Of a DNA stretch of 64,000 bases, positions 61,481-64,000 are shown in pieces; within the stretch, counting starts at the first letter, position 1; every line of letters starts with the position of its first letter. Below the pieces are notes generated by a model that was not told the origin of the DNA, made no database searches, and was given only the letters and a program-made list of their open reading frames with translations. The stretch comes from Pelecanus crispus (Eukaryota; Chordata; Aves; Pelecaniformes; Pelecanidae), in the NCBI RefSeq assembly GCF_030463565.1, contig NC_134652.1, positions 8,397,897 through 8,461,896 of the forward strand. Direction: 5' to 3'. A program made the translations under genes and the position numbers.

Positions 61481-64000
61481 TGGCAAGGAGTACTTAGGAA
61501 GCTCCTGCTCGTTTCAGAAGACGCACTGTACTCCGGATGTAACTCTGCAATTAGCATTGCTGTTGCTCTAAAGAAAACGCTTCTGCTCCAGAATAAAATC
61601 AACCTACAAATTACGCACTCGTTCTTTCCATCAACGCTTTCCCTTCAGAAACGTAACTTTTAAGCCCTTTAAAATGTGACTTTTAAGCTCACTAGTGAGA
61701 TCGAAGAGTTAAGATTTGTTTGCATTATAAAGTAGTATTGTATATTTTACTTCCATGGAAACTGGCATCTGTGATGCCCGTTACTGTAACTACAGTGGGT
61801 AATAACTTGTCATATTTTTAGTTTTGATGGCAGTATCTATATCGGTAATCAGGTGGTTAATGCTGCTGGGTGCGATAGTCAGAATTGTCAAGCAGTTTCT
61901 TTGCATGGAGAAGAAAACTCTTCACCGTGAATATTATTTCCGTTATAAAGAACTCTTACCTGATAGTCTAATATTTTTAATTTATTACATGAAGATTAAT
62001 AGTAACTGTTTTATCACTATTAATTAGGTACTTCCAAGATAAATATAAGTAATTACTAGCTGGTTTAGATGGTTTGCTTTTAATGTATGCACTTGAATGT
62101 TTTTCTTTTTTTTTGCTTCCATCTGAGATGAACGAAACCCTGGGTTGACCCCTCTCTTCCTGTGCACATATTCACAGTGCATAAACTCTTAATGTTCTCA
62201 TTAATCTCCTTTGTCTGTAACTTGCATTGCAGCAATTCATAACAAATTTACACAAAGAAACCCATTGACTAGGTAAACTTTTTATTGGTTTGGTGTCACA
62301 CATGGTGTTATTAATGAACTTTCTCTGTTCTTTTTAATATCCAGTTTCAGTATTTGCTATTAGACTACCTGAGTTTTTTTACTAAATATTTATGACTGAG
62401 TCATGCTTCAGCAATATTGGAGGAAGCCTTTTTTCTATCAGAGACATAAATGGTGATATAAGATTTGGAGGGAAAAAAAAAATCAATTTTTTCATGGCCA
62501 AAGGAAATCATCACAGTTGGGTTTAATAAAGACTAAAAGGATGTCAGTGAGTAAGAGCACTTAAAGAAGAGGTACATTGGTGTTTGTACTAAATTGCTCT
62601 CCAAAGAAGAGCTCCACATAAAACTGAAGGTCTGCATTTTACCTGCTTCTGACACTTTGAAGTTAAATGCAGGTTTTCTGCTGCCTTGTTTGTCTTTAAC
62701 TCCTCCATTCAACTCCTGTAATTGCTGTTTAGTAAGAATGCCTCAGCAATTCATGGTGATTGCTGAACAGTTTACTTTTTGCATGTCACATAACCTGTTT
62801 CACCGTACAATTTGAAGGTACACTTTTTTCAGTAGTAGCTTAGTCAGAGTGCCTGCAATGTGTCAGAACTACTGAGGAAAATAAGATGTAACTCCTTATT
62901 TTGTTCAGTAACTAGCCTGTTCTGGGTTTTGCTGATGTCAAATGTTTTTAGTGCTCGTCAGGCAGACATGCAGATGTTTAACTTCACTACCATGAATTGT
63001 CACATTTATTTCAGACAAATAGCGCATGCTGGTGAAGTCAGACATGTGCGTAACATTTGCAGTATTGTCGCCTTAATGAATTATTATTTAATGAATTATA
63101 TGATCTTGGTCCAATATGTAACTCACTTCAGAATGAAATTACCATCATACTTTCTAACTTATATTTTTTGTTTTTTATAAGATATCAAGTAGAACAGAAA
63201 ATAATGAGGCCCACTAGCTTGCTATATAAGATGACTAGTAAAAAAAATCTCAAGAAATTTATTCATAAATGTGCTGCTTCCTGAAAGTAAAACAAAAACA
63301 AAACCAAAAACAAACCAAAAAACCCAAACATGAAAACTGCAACCTTCATCTGAGATAGTTGTGTCTCCTTATGCACAGACCACAATTCACATAGCTGGAA
63401 AAACTAACAGCAAAAGTTGTAACATCCCATGCCCATTTTTTCACTGTTTTATTGTCATTAAAAATCTGTTTTTCCTAATATTCCACAAAACCCAAAGCTG
63501 CTGACTATTCCTAGACCTTGCTAAGAAAGCAGAGGTAGTGAGTCTGTTGCTTATAAGCCCGATTTCTCTTTCTGTGACATATTTACTGTACAGACTTTTT
63601 CATTGATTAAATAGAAAGTGTGTGCCACATTTTTAAATTTTTTTTTAATTTTATTAATTGGAGTGGCTGAAATGTGACATACCCATTAATGGGAAATTCT
63701 GTCCCTTAAAAACTGCTTGCAGTGTGTAGCTTGGAGAAAATTCTGTTATGCTTAAAGATACTTGAAATGGACAAGAAGGCATTAAGAAACAGTGGAGAAT
63801 AGTAAAAATCTCAGCTAGACACTCTCAAAGCAGCTGTAAGTAGGTTCACACTGCAGTACAGCACTATAATATTGATATACCTGAAATAACTCAGCAGTAC
63901 CAATTTACCTGTATTAAGATGTAGTGCTGTCTCGACATCAGACTCGGAGTGGGCTAATTCATCTTATGCTGACTGCTTTGACATCAGGATACAGAGTAAC

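Larger units (their letters stand above)
40075..64000 (+). other. PDZD8: PDZD8 intron 3, 5' part (runs off the window)
   Basis: Begins with GTAAAA at 40075 and has no confirmed acceptor before the window ends. AT-rich with frequent T-runs. It contains AC-rich tracts (42043-42078, 45872-45920, 63289-63329) and the complementary tract at 44785-44836, an AT microsatellite, a G12 run, two CR1 remnants and two GC-rich blocks, listed separately. I looked on the plus strand for coding sequence of the PDZ domain (a GLTL-type loop and a GDR motif) and saw none. Confidence 0.75.

Noticed and set aside
1-64000. tRNA, rRNA, CRISPR array, operon or defence-type gene cluster
   Set aside because: None is visible. 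The sequence is intron-dominated vertebrate DNA with one split gene.

Overview
The window is vertebrate nuclear DNA, almost certainly from a bird, and probably a neoavian one. It has CR1 retrotransposon pieces with the avian-type ATTCTATG-like 3' end, a solo LTR of a type I associate with avian ERVL-like endogenous retroviruses, long AT-rich introns with GT-AG junctions, and one strong CpG island. There are no bacterial features: no operons, ribosome binding sites or CRISPR arrays.

The only protein-coding gene I can support is the 5' part of PDZD8 on the + strand. PDZD8 is an ER-anchored SMP-domain protein that tethers ER to mitochondria and late endosomes and transfers lipids. Three coding exons are present: 12840-13762 (start codon, N-terminal membrane anchor, low-complexity linker, most of the SMP domain), 34233-34355 and 39972-40074. 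They join in frame through GT-AG introns into 383 codons. The PDZ, C2-like, C1 and coiled-coil parts were not found, so the gene runs past the right edge and intron 3 is at least 23.9 kb.

Region by region: 1-11.87 kb is gene-poor sequence upstream of PDZD8, with a small CpG-rich patch near 5.7-6.1 kb and the solo LTR at 7637-8200. At 11.87-13.48 kb lies the CpG-island promoter. It holds a C15 tract, a 325-bp minisatellite built on a 9-bp unit, an NRF1-type palindrome, a CCAAT box, GC boxes and a 25-codon upstream ORF. At 13.76-34.23 kb is intron 1, with a 5'-truncated CR1 copy in antisense orientation. At 34.36-39.97 kb is intron 2. From 40.08 kb to the end is intron 3, with two small CR1 remnants, homopolymer and AT tracts, two GC-rich blocks and a few exon-like candidates.

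No undescribed multi-gene system is visible. The points most worth checking are the promoter minisatellite, the uORF, the CAG/polyglutamine linker in exon 1, a 33-nt phase-0 exon candidate in intron 3, and an 87-codon read-through of exon 3.
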